Source of the DNA: Planctomycetota bacterium
Lineage (GTDB): Bacteria; Planctomycetota; UBA1135; GCA-002686595
Reading direction: 5' to 3'
Assembly (NCBI GenBank): GCA_026692705.1
Contig: JAPLOE010000150.1
Location: 1-53,805 of the forward strand
Length of the DNA stretch: 53,805 bases
Shown here: in pieces, positions 42,795-50,827 of the stretch
Position numbering within the stretch: position 1 is the first letter of the stretch
Layout: the number at the start of each line of letters is the position of its first letter
Position numbers and translations under genes: made by a program
The notes under the pieces: generated by a model
Databases searched by the model: none
Told to the model about the DNA's origin: nothing
Seen by the model: only the letters and a program-made list of their open reading frames with translations

Positions 42795-43697
42795 TCAGGA
42801 ACTCGCAGCAGGTTCGAGGGGCGGCGTGGCTTCCGCCGGAGCGGTCGAAGCCTTGGCCGTCGGTTGCGGGGATTGCGTTGAAGCGTTCGCCTCGGGCTCG
42901 TCAGGGCCGTCCTGCGCACCTTCGGGGTCGTGCGAGCGCAGCTCCGCGGTCTTCAGGCAGGCGAGGATCGCCTCACCGTGGGTCGCGAGCGTCGCGGGGC
43001 CGAAGCCGCCAATCTCCGCGAGGGCGCCGAGCGTGTCCGGTCGCCGGCGCGCGACGGCCTCGAGCTGGCGGTTGGTGAGCACGCGGTAGGCCGGAACGTC
43101 GAGCTCGCGGCGGCGCGTGTTGCGCCAGGCGCGCAGGACTTCCGCGGCGCGCTGGCCGGGACCGTCGAGCGGCTCTTCCTCGGCGACGGGAGTGTCGCTC
43201 TGCAGATCGTCCGCCGGGACGTCGGGATTTGCACCATGGCGAGCGAGGCCATCGCGCTCGTCCGTGTCGCCGGACTCCGCGGTGCCGTTGGATTCGTGGC
43301 CATTCCGCCGGGACTTGCCGTTCGCCGGAGCGCGCTTGCCCTCACGCTGCAGGCGCTTGCGTTCGGAACGCTCGATCTGCGCGAGTTCGGCGGGACTCAG
43401 GCGCCGGATCTCGAGCGCCTCGAAGCCCGCCAGCCCGTGCTCTGCCCGCTCGCGCTCTTCCGCATCGAGTCGCTCGAGGAGCTCGTCGAGTTCCTCCTCG
43501 GTCGTACGGCTGGAGCGCGTTGCTCCCACAGGGCGGCGCCACTGGACGAAGCAGCCCAGGTGGGGCCGGTCCTCGAAATGGAAGAAGTACTCGCGCACCG
43601 CGGAAGCGGGGCGTTCCTCGAGGGCGCGGACGAGCGGCGTGTCGTCGAACGTGCCGCGGACGGGGTCGAACGGCAACTGGATCCAGCGTGCTTGCAT
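42795..43697 (-). CDS. HRDC-domain protein
   Basis: 300 residues from ATG 43697, with the strong ribosome site AAGGAGAT 8 bp upstream. The N-terminal domain (MQARWIQLPFDPVRGTFDD, then EYFFHFEDRPHLGCFVQW) is like the front part of HRDC proteins found alone or near diversity-generating retroelements. A charged low-complexity linker (about 125-200) follows. The HRDC domain is LRAWRNTRRRELDVPAYRVLTNRQLEAVARRRPD ... GGFGPATLATHGEAILACL. HRDC binds nucleic acids. No reverse transcriptase or variable repeat was seen in the window. The C-terminus (about 270-300) is Ser/Thr/Pro/Ala-rich. Confidence 0.82.
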   Translation of the reverse strand: MQARWIQLPFDPVRGTFDDTPLVRALEERPASAVREYFFHFEDRPHLGCFVQWRRPVGATRSSRTTEEELDELLERLDAEERERAEHGLAGFEALEIRRLSPAELAQIERSERKRLQREGKRAPANGKSRRNGHESNGTAESGDTDERDGLARHGANPDVPADDLQSDTPVAEEEPLDGPGQRAAEVLRAWRNTRRRELDVPAYRVLTNRQLEAVARRRPDTLGALAEIGGFGPATLATHGEAILACLKTAELRSHDPEGAQDGPDEPEANASTQSPQPTAKASTAPAEATPPLEPAASS

Positions 43698-43827
43698 CGG
43701 TCGAAATCTCCTTCTCTGGAGAGCACGACGCTCAGACCCCCTCGGCGGTAGCACCTCATCCCGGATTTTTTTGGCGCGTCCACGACCTCGCTTGCGCCGC
43801 CCGCCCACGCGCGCGATCTTCTCCGCC

Positions 43828-44229
43828 GTGACCGACCGCTCACCTCTCAGCAAACCGCAGCACGCCTTCCTCGCGCTCTACCTGATCGGCGCGGGCGGCA
43901 TGGCCACGCTCGCGATCCAGCCCGAGCTCCTGCCCGACACCGCCCCGGCCTCGCACGATTCCTCGCTGCGTGGCCTGCTCGTCGGCGCCGCGATCCTGAT
44001 GGCCTCGCTCTACGTCGGAGCCCTGCTGCGCAAGCGTTGGGTCCGCCCGCTGGCGCTCTTCCTGCACGGCCTCGTGGCGCTGATCGCGCTCGCCGGACTC
44101 GTCTCGCTGCTCCTCGGCTCGCCGCTCTTCGACGGCGACGCGGCGGAACTCGGCGGCAAGTTCGCCGTGCACGCGCTCATGACCGCCGCTTGGGCCTCCC
44201 GCTGGCTGCGCGCACCGTTCGCGCGCTGA
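43828..44229 (+). CDS. Small membrane protein, function unknown
   Basis: 133 residues from GTG 43828. Four probable membrane helices: ALYLIGAGGMATLAI, SLRGLLVGAAILMASLYVGALL, PLALFLHGLVALIALAGLVSLLLG and KFAVHALMTAAWASRWL. It diverges from the HRDC gene (130 bp between starts) and converges with the tandem paralogues (9 bp between stops). No family recognised. Confidence 0.65.
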   Translation: MTDRSPLSKPQHAFLALYLIGAGGMATLAIQPELLPDTAPASHDSSLRGLLVGAAILMASLYVGALLRKRWVRPLALFLHGLVALIALAGLVSLLLGSPLFDGDAAELGGKFAVHALMTAAWASRWLRAPFAR

Positions 44230-44238
44230 ACGGTCCCG

Positions 44239-45558
44239 TCAGCGCTTCTGCAAGCTCAGCACGGCATCCAGCTCGGGATGACCACCTTCATCGGTCGAGC
44301 CGAGACCGAGCGACCAAACCATCAGCGTTCGACCGTCGAACTGGGTGCGCAGGGGCTGGCCTCCGCACGGATCGGCGGTACTCGAAGCCCACTCGATGGC
44401 CGCCTCGGCGCCATCTCGACGCGCGAGGACGAACGCGCGAACCACGGGGAGCAGCGACTCAAGGTCCTCGGCCGTGTAGTGCAGGTTGAATGGATCGGGA
44501 GCCAGGCGGGACGAGAGCTCCTCCCAAGGACGAATGCTGTGATCGGGCCGGGGACGCCGAAGTTCGTGAGCACGCGCGCGTCCGAGAGTGTCCCTCAAGC
44601 TTTCGAGGAAGAGCGTCTCCTCGTGGTCGAGCCAGGCCTCGGTGCCCAGCCACAACGGCCCGGGTTCCCAGCTGCCCTCGAGCTCTCTCCGCCGCGACTG
44701 GATCTCCTGCAGCCCGGCGGTTCGATTCGACTGCCAGCAGCGCTCGACGTCGCGCCACGGCTCGAACTCGTCGGCGATCGCGTCGAGTTCGAGCATCGTC
44801 CGCTCGCCCGGCAGCTCCCGGGCCACGAGGCTCAAGGTGCGCAGCCAAGTCATCCGTCCCTCGAGAACGCTGGTCGCGGCGAACTCCGAGGAGCTCGTGT
44901 CGAAGGTCCGCAGGGCTCGTGCCGCCAGTCGCAGGTCGGCGAAGGCGCGCTCTCCGTCGCCGTCCGCTGCGGAAACCCACGCCGATTCGCACAGCACGCG
45001 CTGGCAGTCGAGGAAGCCGCGCGTCACGGGCGGGGTGACCTCGCCGGTGGCCCCATCAAACGTCGGCTCCGGGGGCGCGGCGCTGCGGGAGCCGTAGCCC
45101 GTCACTTGCCGAGCCAGCTCGAGCTGCGTGCGACAGAGCTCGAGGTCCGCTCGAAAGAACGTGAGCCCACATGCGCGCAGGTCGCCCGCGTCCTCGGGGC
45201 GGTCGATCCAGTGGGCGATGTGCCCCAGAAAGTCGAAGAATGTCCAGGCCGAACTCAGCTTGACGATCTCACAGCTCTCGGAAGTCACGCGAGCGCGTTC
45301 CGTCGGCGCTGCCAGTCCAATCTGCTCCAGCCACTCCGAAGGATCAGGTCCGTCGAGCGGGACGCGTGTAAGCGGCGCCACGCGATCGTTCGCCATCAGC
45401 TCACGTTCGCGCTCCACGCGCTCGCGCAGTTCGCGACGCGCGAAGAAGATCGTCGCGCCAGCGAGCACGGCGCCCCCCGCAAGCGTGATCCCCAGCCACC
45501 TCGACAGGCTCCGCACGCCTCGAGGCCTGGACTTGGCGAGCGATTCGAGCGCAGTCAT
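44239..45558 (-). CDS. Tandem membrane-anchored paralogue C
   Basis: 439 residues from ATG 45558 (a GTG at 45585 is nearer the previous stop). One membrane helix (about 22-42: WLGITLAGGAVLAGATIFF), then an extracytoplasmic helical domain sharing RTLSLVARELPG and GPLWLGTEAWLDHEETLFL with the next genes. The end reads DPCGGQPLRTQFDGRTLMVWSLGLGSTDEGG. No catalytic motif was seen. It ends the mqnC-mqnE-paralogue operon and converges with the small membrane-protein gene. Confidence 0.72.
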   Translation of the reverse strand: MTALESLAKSRPRGVRSLSRWLGITLAGGAVLAGATIFFARRELRERVERERELMANDRVAPLTRVPLDGPDPSEWLEQIGLAAPTERARVTSESCEIVKLSSAWTFFDFLGHIAHWIDRPEDAGDLRACGLTFFRADLELCRTQLELARQVTGYGSRSAAPPEPTFDGATGEVTPPVTRGFLDCQRVLCESAWVSAADGDGERAFADLRLAARALRTFDTSSSEFAATSVLEGRMTWLRTLSLVARELPGERTMLELDAIADEFEPWRDVERCWQSNRTAGLQEIQSRRRELEGSWEPGPLWLGTEAWLDHEETLFLESLRDTLGRARAHELRRPRPDHSIRPWEELSSRLAPDPFNLHYTAEDLESLLPVVRAFVLARRDGAEAAIEWASSTADPCGGQPLRTQFDGRTLMVWSLGLGSTDEGGHPELDAVLSLQKR

Positions 45559-45591
45559 CGCACGTGATCCTGGTACCGCCGCCACGACGCG

Positions 45592-46908
45592 TCAGCGCAC
45601 CCGCAACGCCATCGAGATGTCCGCCTCGGAATCGCCGGCGTCGTCGGTGAGGTCGCGGCCGATGGACCACAGGAGCAGAATGTCGTCGGCGCGGCGCGAG
45701 CGCAGCGGGTGGCCGTCGAAGGGATCGACTTGCGCCGAGGCCCAGTCGATCGCGGCCTGCGGGCCGTCGCGGCGAGCGATCAGGAAGGCGTGGACGACCT
45801 TGCGCAGCGCGTCGAGCTCGAGCGCGCTCGAATGCAGCTTGTCGACGCTTTGCGTGAGCATCGCCGCGATCGTCTCCCAATCCCGTGGGCTCCGGTTGGG
45901 CGCGGGCCCGGGGTTGGTGTGCACGCGTGCGTGCGCGAGCGATTTCGCGATCACCTGCAGGAAGAGCGTTTCCTCATGGTCGAGCCACGCGTCGTTGCCG
46001 ACCCACAGCGGCCCGGGCTCGAAACCGCCTTCGGTCTGCGCGCGCAGCCACTGGATCGCCTGCAGTCCGGTCGTGCGCTCGGCCTGCCACGCGGCCTCGA
46101 CGTCGGGCCACGGGTTGAACTCGTCGGGGACGCTCTCGAACTCGGCGAGGCCGGCATCGCCCGGCAATTCGCGCGCGACGAGGCTCAGCGTGCGAAGCCA
46201 CGTGCGCTCGCCCTCGAACACGCACAGCGCGACGTGGAAGGACGAGCGCGCGTCGAACGTGCGCAGCGTGCGCAACGCGAGGCGCAGGTGGGCGAGCGCG
46301 AGTTCGTGCTCGCCGCGCGCCGCTGCGAGCCAAGCCGACTCGCACAGCACGAGATAGGCCTGCATGTGGCCGTGCAGCGGAAGTGCGGCCGCCAGCGGCG
46401 GATCCGTGTCGGTTTCCGAACGCGGAAGCGCGAGGCGAAACGAGCCGTAGGCCGGGGCCTCCAGCGCGAGCGCGAGTTGCTCGCTGCGCAACGACTGGTC
46501 GGCCTGCAGGAGCGCGAGACCGCACTCGCGCAGTTCGATGCGCGCGTCGGCGCTCTCGTGCTCGTGGGCGACGGCGGCGAGCACCTCCTGGATCGGCCCC
46601 GAGCTCAATCCCGTGAAGTAGCAGGGCTCGTTCGGCGTGCGGGGCCTGTCTTGCGGCTCGGACTTGGCAATCTGCTCGATCCAGGCCGCCGGATCCTTGC
46701 CCTCGAAGCGTGCGCGCCCGGGCGGGGCCGGCGGATCGGTCGCGACGATCTCGCGCTCGCGCACGACACGTTCGTGCAGCACGGAGCGCGCGACGAACAC
46801 CGCCGCGGTCGCGAGCACGGCGACGACCGCGAGCGCGATGCCAAGCCACTTCAACAGCACTTGCACACCGCGAGGTCCGGAGCTGGCGAGCGATTCGGGC
46901 TCAGTCAT
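45592..46908 (-). CDS. Tandem membrane-anchored paralogue B
   Basis: 438 residues. Opening MTEPESLASSGPRGVQVL, a membrane helix (about 21-42), then the same helical domain as paralogue C, with strong similarity: RTLSLVARELPGD, GFEPGPLWVGNDAWLDHEETLFL. The C-terminal motif is QVDPFDGHPLRSRRADDILLLWSIGRDLTDDAGD. It lies 33 bp before paralogue C and 106 bp after paralogue A, so it is in the same transcription direction and probably the same operon. Confidence 0.75.
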   Translation of the reverse strand: MTEPESLASSGPRGVQVLLKWLGIALAVVAVLATAAVFVARSVLHERVVREREIVATDPPAPPGRARFEGKDPAAWIEQIAKSEPQDRPRTPNEPCYFTGLSSGPIQEVLAAVAHEHESADARIELRECGLALLQADQSLRSEQLALALEAPAYGSFRLALPRSETDTDPPLAAALPLHGHMQAYLVLCESAWLAAARGEHELALAHLRLALRTLRTFDARSSFHVALCVFEGERTWLRTLSLVARELPGDAGLAEFESVPDEFNPWPDVEAAWQAERTTGLQAIQWLRAQTEGGFEPGPLWVGNDAWLDHEETLFLQVIAKSLAHARVHTNPGPAPNRSPRDWETIAAMLTQSVDKLHSSALELDALRKVVHAFLIARRDGPQAAIDWASAQVDPFDGHPLRSRRADDILLLWSIGRDLTDDAGDSEADISMALRVR

Positions 46909-47014
46909 CGCGCCGGATCCTAGCGCCGTCGCGTCGACGCGTCAGGTTGGCGTCCCGGAGCGTCGCGTGGGCCTCGCGTGGGCTGCGGGCACAATTCCGG
47001 CGACGAACCGGCGT

Positions 47015-48319
47015 TCAGCGGACTCGAATTGATACTACGGCATCAGGCGGCAGCTCGTCGTTTCCGGCGGGCACGAACGATCCGTTGTCGTCGACACCAT
47101 TGGGACCGATCGACCAGAGGAACAGCACGTCCCCGTCCCGGCGGAATCGCAGCGGACGGCCCGAATACGGATCCACCTGGAGCGCGGTCCACTCGACGGC
47201 GGCCTTCGGGCCATCGCGGCGGGCGATCAGGATGCCGAGGGTCAGTAGGCGAAACGCCTCACTTGCGAGGAGTGCGTCGTGGTTGTTCCGGGCGGGTGGT
47301 GCTGCCATGCAGAAGAGCCTGTTCCACGGCTGCTGGTTCACCTTCTCGTACCAAGGCGGGGCTCTGTGCGCGCGGGCCCCCTCCAACGCGGCGGAATACG
47401 CATCGAGAAGGAGCGTCTCCTCGTGGTCGAGCCAGGCCTGATGACCGAGCATCATCGGGCCCGGAGCGAAGTCGCTCGAGGCAGCCTGCCGGAGCGAGGA
47501 AATCCAGCCGAGGATGATGCGACGATCGGACAGCATCGAAGCTTCGAGAACTTGCCAGGGATCGGTGCCCTCGAACTCCGAGTGGAATTCGGACAGGTCG
47601 ACCTCCGGTGGGAGCCACTGCGCAAGGCGCGTCAAGGCATTCACCCAGATTCCCCGTGTGAAGCGCACCGCCAACCAGACGATCGAGGAGTCGCGCTCGT
47701 CGAGGAGCCGGATTGCGCGCCGTGCGAGGCGTAGGTCCGCGAGGGCCCGCGAGGAGTCGCCGTCTGCGGCCGCGAGTGTCGCGGATTCGGAGAGGATTCG
47801 CACCAGCGCGATGGCCGTTGGCATCCCCGACGGGTGAAGTGGGGCGAACTCCTCTTGGGTCGTAGCGAGATCTGGCATTCGCAACGCTCCATATCGTCCC
47901 ACCTGTCGCGCCAGTTCGAGCTGAGGCGCCGCGGACGCGACTTGAGCCCGCAGGATGGCGAGTTTGCAGCCGGAGATGGGGTCGGGTTCAGCGAGATTCC
48001 AAGCCGAGAAGCGCCTCGATTCGCCACTCAGCGCAATCCGCGCGTCTTCCTCGGCATCGGCGCATTCCTCCGGGACCTCGAGCTCCTCCTGCGGCTCCGC
48101 CTCGTCGATGGCGAGCAGCCAGGCCGTCGGATCCTCGCCCTCCAGCCGCGCGGGACCCGGCGCGGTCGGTGGTTCCGAGTTCATGCGCTCGCGCGCCAGC
48201 TCGACGCGCTCGCGAAGCACGCGCTGCCCGACGAGGATCGCCGCGCCAGCGATCACCGTCATCACCGCGAGCGTGATCGCCAGCCAGCGCAGGAAACGGG
48301 CACGCGCCGATGCAGCCAT
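47015..48319 (-). CDS. Tandem membrane-anchored paralogue A, directly after mqnE
   Basis: 434 residues; its ATG (48317-48319) touches the mqnE stop codon with no spacer. Membrane helix about 12-32 (WLAITLAVMTVIAGAAILVG), helical domain with PGPMMLGHQAWLDHEETLLLD, and the C-terminal motif QVDPYSGRPLRFRRDGDVLFLWSIGPNGVDDNG. The last motif is the closest of the four to the pseudopilin-like 'DP-x-G-x-P ... YSxGxDGxDDGG' ending. Function unknown; the link to menaquinone genes may be accidental. Confidence 0.76.
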   Translation of the reverse strand: MAASARARFLRWLAITLAVMTVIAGAAILVGQRVLRERVELARERMNSEPPTAPGPARLEGEDPTAWLLAIDEAEPQEELEVPEECADAEEDARIALSGESRRFSAWNLAEPDPISGCKLAILRAQVASAAPQLELARQVGRYGALRMPDLATTQEEFAPLHPSGMPTAIALVRILSESATLAAADGDSSRALADLRLARRAIRLLDERDSSIVWLAVRFTRGIWVNALTRLAQWLPPEVDLSEFHSEFEGTDPWQVLEASMLSDRRIILGWISSLRQAASSDFAPGPMMLGHQAWLDHEETLLLDAYSAALEGARAHRAPPWYEKVNQQPWNRLFCMAAPPARNNHDALLASEAFRLLTLGILIARRDGPKAAVEWTALQVDPYSGRPLRFRRDGDVLFLWSIGPNGVDDNGSFVPAGNDELPPDAVVSIRVR

Positions 48320-49495
48320 CTAGCTCGCGACGGGCGCCGGCTTGCCGACGGGGGCGAGCTCGGGCTCGGCGCTCCACACGACGTTGTAGAGCGTGTCGCG
48401 CTCGACCGGGATGCGGCCGGCGTCGCGGATCCACTGCACGAGCTCGGCGCGCTTGACGACCTCGGGCGTCGTCGCGCCGGCGTCGTGGTAGATGTGCTCC
48501 TCGACCACGGTCCCGTCGACATCGTCGGCTCCGTAGGAGAGCGCGAGCTGCGCGATCGGGATGTCCATCAGGATCCAGTAGGCCTTGATGTGCGGGATGT
48601 TGTCGAGCAACAGGCGCCCGAGCGCGATCTCGCGCAGCTCGTCGACGGCCGTCGGGCCCGGAACGTCGGCCATCTCGCTGTTTTCGGGGTGGAACGAGAG
48701 CGGGATGTAGGTCTGGAAGCCGCCGGTCTCGTCCTGCAGGCGCCGCAGGCGGTCGAGGTGGTCGACGCGCTCTTCCACGGTCTCGACGTGGCCGTGCAGC
48801 ATCGTGCAGTTCGAGCGCAGCCCGGCCTTGTGGACCTTGCGCGCGATCGCGAGCCATTCGTCGCCGGAGATCTTGAGGTGGTAGGTCTCTTGGCGGATGC
48901 GCTCGCTGAACACTTCAGCGCCGCCACCGGGCACCGAGCCCAGGCCCGCGGCCTTCAGTTCCTCGAGCACCGCCTCGAGCGGCTTCTTCGCCGTCTTCGC
49001 GATCTGGTCGAGCTCGACCATCGTGAAGGCCTTGATGTGGATCTCCGGCCGCACCGACTTCACGGCGCGCAGGATGTCGAGGTAGTACGAGTAGGGGATC
49101 TTGGGCCACACGCCCGCGACCATGTGCACTTCGGTGACGGGCTCGCCGAGCTGCGCGCGAATCTTGTCGGCGACCTGCTCGGGCGTCATCTGGTAGGCGC
49201 CGGCCTGTCCGGGAAGGCGCTGGAACGCGCAGAACCGGCACAACTTGTTGCACAGGTTCGTGTAGTTGACGTGCTGGTTGACGTTGAAGTACGCGAGGTC
49301 GCCGTGCAGCCGCTCACGCACGTGATTGGCGAGCGCACCGACCGCGTGCAGGTGCGGATTGCGGTAGAGCGCGACGCCGTCGTCGTGAGTGAGGCGCTCG
49401 CGCGCGAGCACTTTTTCAGCGATGGCGCCGAGGCCGTGCGCGCTGGCGAGCCGGAGCAGGCGCTCGTCGCGCGGGCTGGTCGTGGCGAGGCTCAC
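48320..49495 (-). CDS. mqnE: Aminofutalosine synthase, radical SAM, menaquinone pathway
   Basis: 391 residues from GTG 49495, which overlaps the mqnC stop (GTGA). The radical-SAM cluster CNKLCRFC (CxxxCxxC) is followed by the MqnE pattern TEVHMVAGVWPKIPYSYYLDILRAVK and IHIKAFTMVELDQIAK; GAGGG-type GGGAEVFSERIR and FHPENSEMADV also fit. It joins the MqnA product to S-adenosylmethionine, releasing aminofutalosine. mqnC is directly upstream. An ATG at 49540 would overlap mqnC by 49 bp. Confidence 0.94.
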   Translation of the reverse strand: MSLATTSPRDERLLRLASAHGLGAIAEKVLARERLTHDDGVALYRNPHLHAVGALANHVRERLHGDLAYFNVNQHVNYTNLCNKLCRFCAFQRLPGQAGAYQMTPEQVADKIRAQLGEPVTEVHMVAGVWPKIPYSYYLDILRAVKSVRPEIHIKAFTMVELDQIAKTAKKPLEAVLEELKAAGLGSVPGGGAEVFSERIRQETYHLKISGDEWLAIARKVHKAGLRSNCTMLHGHVETVEERVDHLDRLRRLQDETGGFQTYIPLSFHPENSEMADVPGPTAVDELREIALGRLLLDNIPHIKAYWILMDIPIAQLALSYGADDVDGTVVEEHIYHDAGATTPEVVKRAELVQWIRDAGRIPVERDTLYNVVWSAEPELAPVGKPAPVAS

Positions 49496-50742
49496 GCCTT
49501 CACCGCCTTCGCGGACTGCGCGAACACGCGCGGCCGGCATTCGGCGCCGGAGTTGGGCCCGTGCTGCAGCTCAGGGTGGCGCGGGTCGACGATGCCGTAC
49601 CAGGAATTGCGCTGCAGAGGCGTGAAGCCGGCGCGCGCGATCACGTTCTCGAGTTTCTGGATCGGCGCGAGGTTGAAGCAGCCGGCGGCGCTGACGACGT
49701 TTTCCTCGAGCATCGTGCCGCCGAAGTCGTTGCAGCCGTAGGAGAGCGTCACCTGCGCCATCTTGAGGCCGGCGGTGACGTAGCTCGTCTGGATGTTGTC
49801 GAAGTTGTCGAGGTAGATGCGCGAGAGCGCCTGCATGCGCAGGTACACCGACGGCGTCTTGCGCGCGGGGTAGATGTGCTCCTCGGGCACGCCATCGGGC
49901 TGCATCAGCCAGCACGCGAAGGCCGTGAAGCCGCCCGTCTCGTCCTGCAGGTCGCGCAGGTGCGTCATGTGCTCGATGCACTCCGCGACGGTCTCGACGT
50001 GGCCGAACATCATCGTCGCCGACGAGCGCAGTCCCGCCTCGTGCACCTTGCGATGCACGTCGAGCCAGCGCTCGGTGGTCGTCTTCTTCGGCGCGATGAT
50101 CTTGCGCACGCGCTCGACCAGGATCTCGGCGCCCGCGCCGGGAACGCTGCCGAGGCCCGCGGCCATCAGGTCGCGCAGCACCTCTTCGACCGGACGCTTG
50201 TCGAGCTTCGACAGGTGGTCGAGCTCCGGCGCGGACAGCGCGTGCAGGTTGATGTGCGGGAAGCGCGTGCGCAGGTCGCTGAAGAGCTCGCACCACCAGT
50301 CGCTCTTCAGGTAGGGGTGGTGACCACCCTGCATGAGCACTTGCCGACCGCCGAGGTCGGAGAGCTCCTGCATCTTCGCGACGATCTCCTCGCGCGGCAG
50401 GACGTAGGCGCCGTCGGCCTTCGGGCGGCGGTAGAACGCGCAGAAGCCGCAGTCGGTGATGCAGACGTTCGTCGGGTTGAGGTTGCGGTCGACGATGTAC
50501 GTGACGTGCGGCTGCGGATGCTTGGCGCGGCGCACGTGGTCGGCGAGCAGCCCGAGCGTGATCAGGTCCGCGTTCTCGTGCAGGTACAGGCCTTCCTCGG
50601 GCGTGAGGCGCTGGGCCGAGCGCACCTTGTCGCCGATGCGCTCGAGCTCGCGGGCGACTTCGCCGGAGCGGGCGCGCGAGGCGAGGGGCGCATTCCAGAG
50701 GGGGTGGGAGGGCGCGTCAGAAGCGGCCGTGGCCTGCTGCAT
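49492..50742 (-). CDS. mqnC: Cyclic dehypoxanthine futalosine synthase, radical SAM
   Basis: 416 residues from ATG 50742. The cluster motif is CITDCGFCAFYRRP, after DRNLNPTNV; RQVLMQGGHHPYLKSDWW and LHALSAPELDHLSK are the MqnC landmarks. It closes the ring in the futalosine route to menaquinone. A TATACT on the minus strand about 14 bp before the ATG could be a -10 box. mqnB and mqnD are not in the window. First gene of the mqnC-mqnE-paralogue A/B/C operon. Confidence 0.94.
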   Translation of the reverse strand: MQQATAASDAPSHPLWNAPLASRARSGEVARELERIGDKVRSAQRLTPEEGLYLHENADLITLGLLADHVRRAKHPQPHVTYIVDRNLNPTNVCITDCGFCAFYRRPKADGAYVLPREEIVAKMQELSDLGGRQVLMQGGHHPYLKSDWWCELFSDLRTRFPHINLHALSAPELDHLSKLDKRPVEEVLRDLMAAGLGSVPGAGAEILVERVRKIIAPKKTTTERWLDVHRKVHEAGLRSSATMMFGHVETVAECIEHMTHLRDLQDETGGFTAFACWLMQPDGVPEEHIYPARKTPSVYLRMQALSRIYLDNFDNIQTSYVTAGLKMAQVTLSYGCNDFGGTMLEENVVSAAGCFNLAPIQKLENVIARAGFTPLQRNSWYGIVDPRHPELQHGPNSGAECRPRVFAQSAKAVKA

Positions 50743-50827
50743 GGTGCGGGGAGTATAGGTCGTTCGAGCGCGATTTCCTTGGGGTGGACCGGCACCGGCG
50801 TGGCTAGCCTCTGGGCCCCCCCGCGCC

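Noticed and set aside
42795-44229. Diversity-generating retroelement
   Set aside because: Only an HRDC protein is present; no reverse transcriptase, Avd or template/variable repeat pair is visible.
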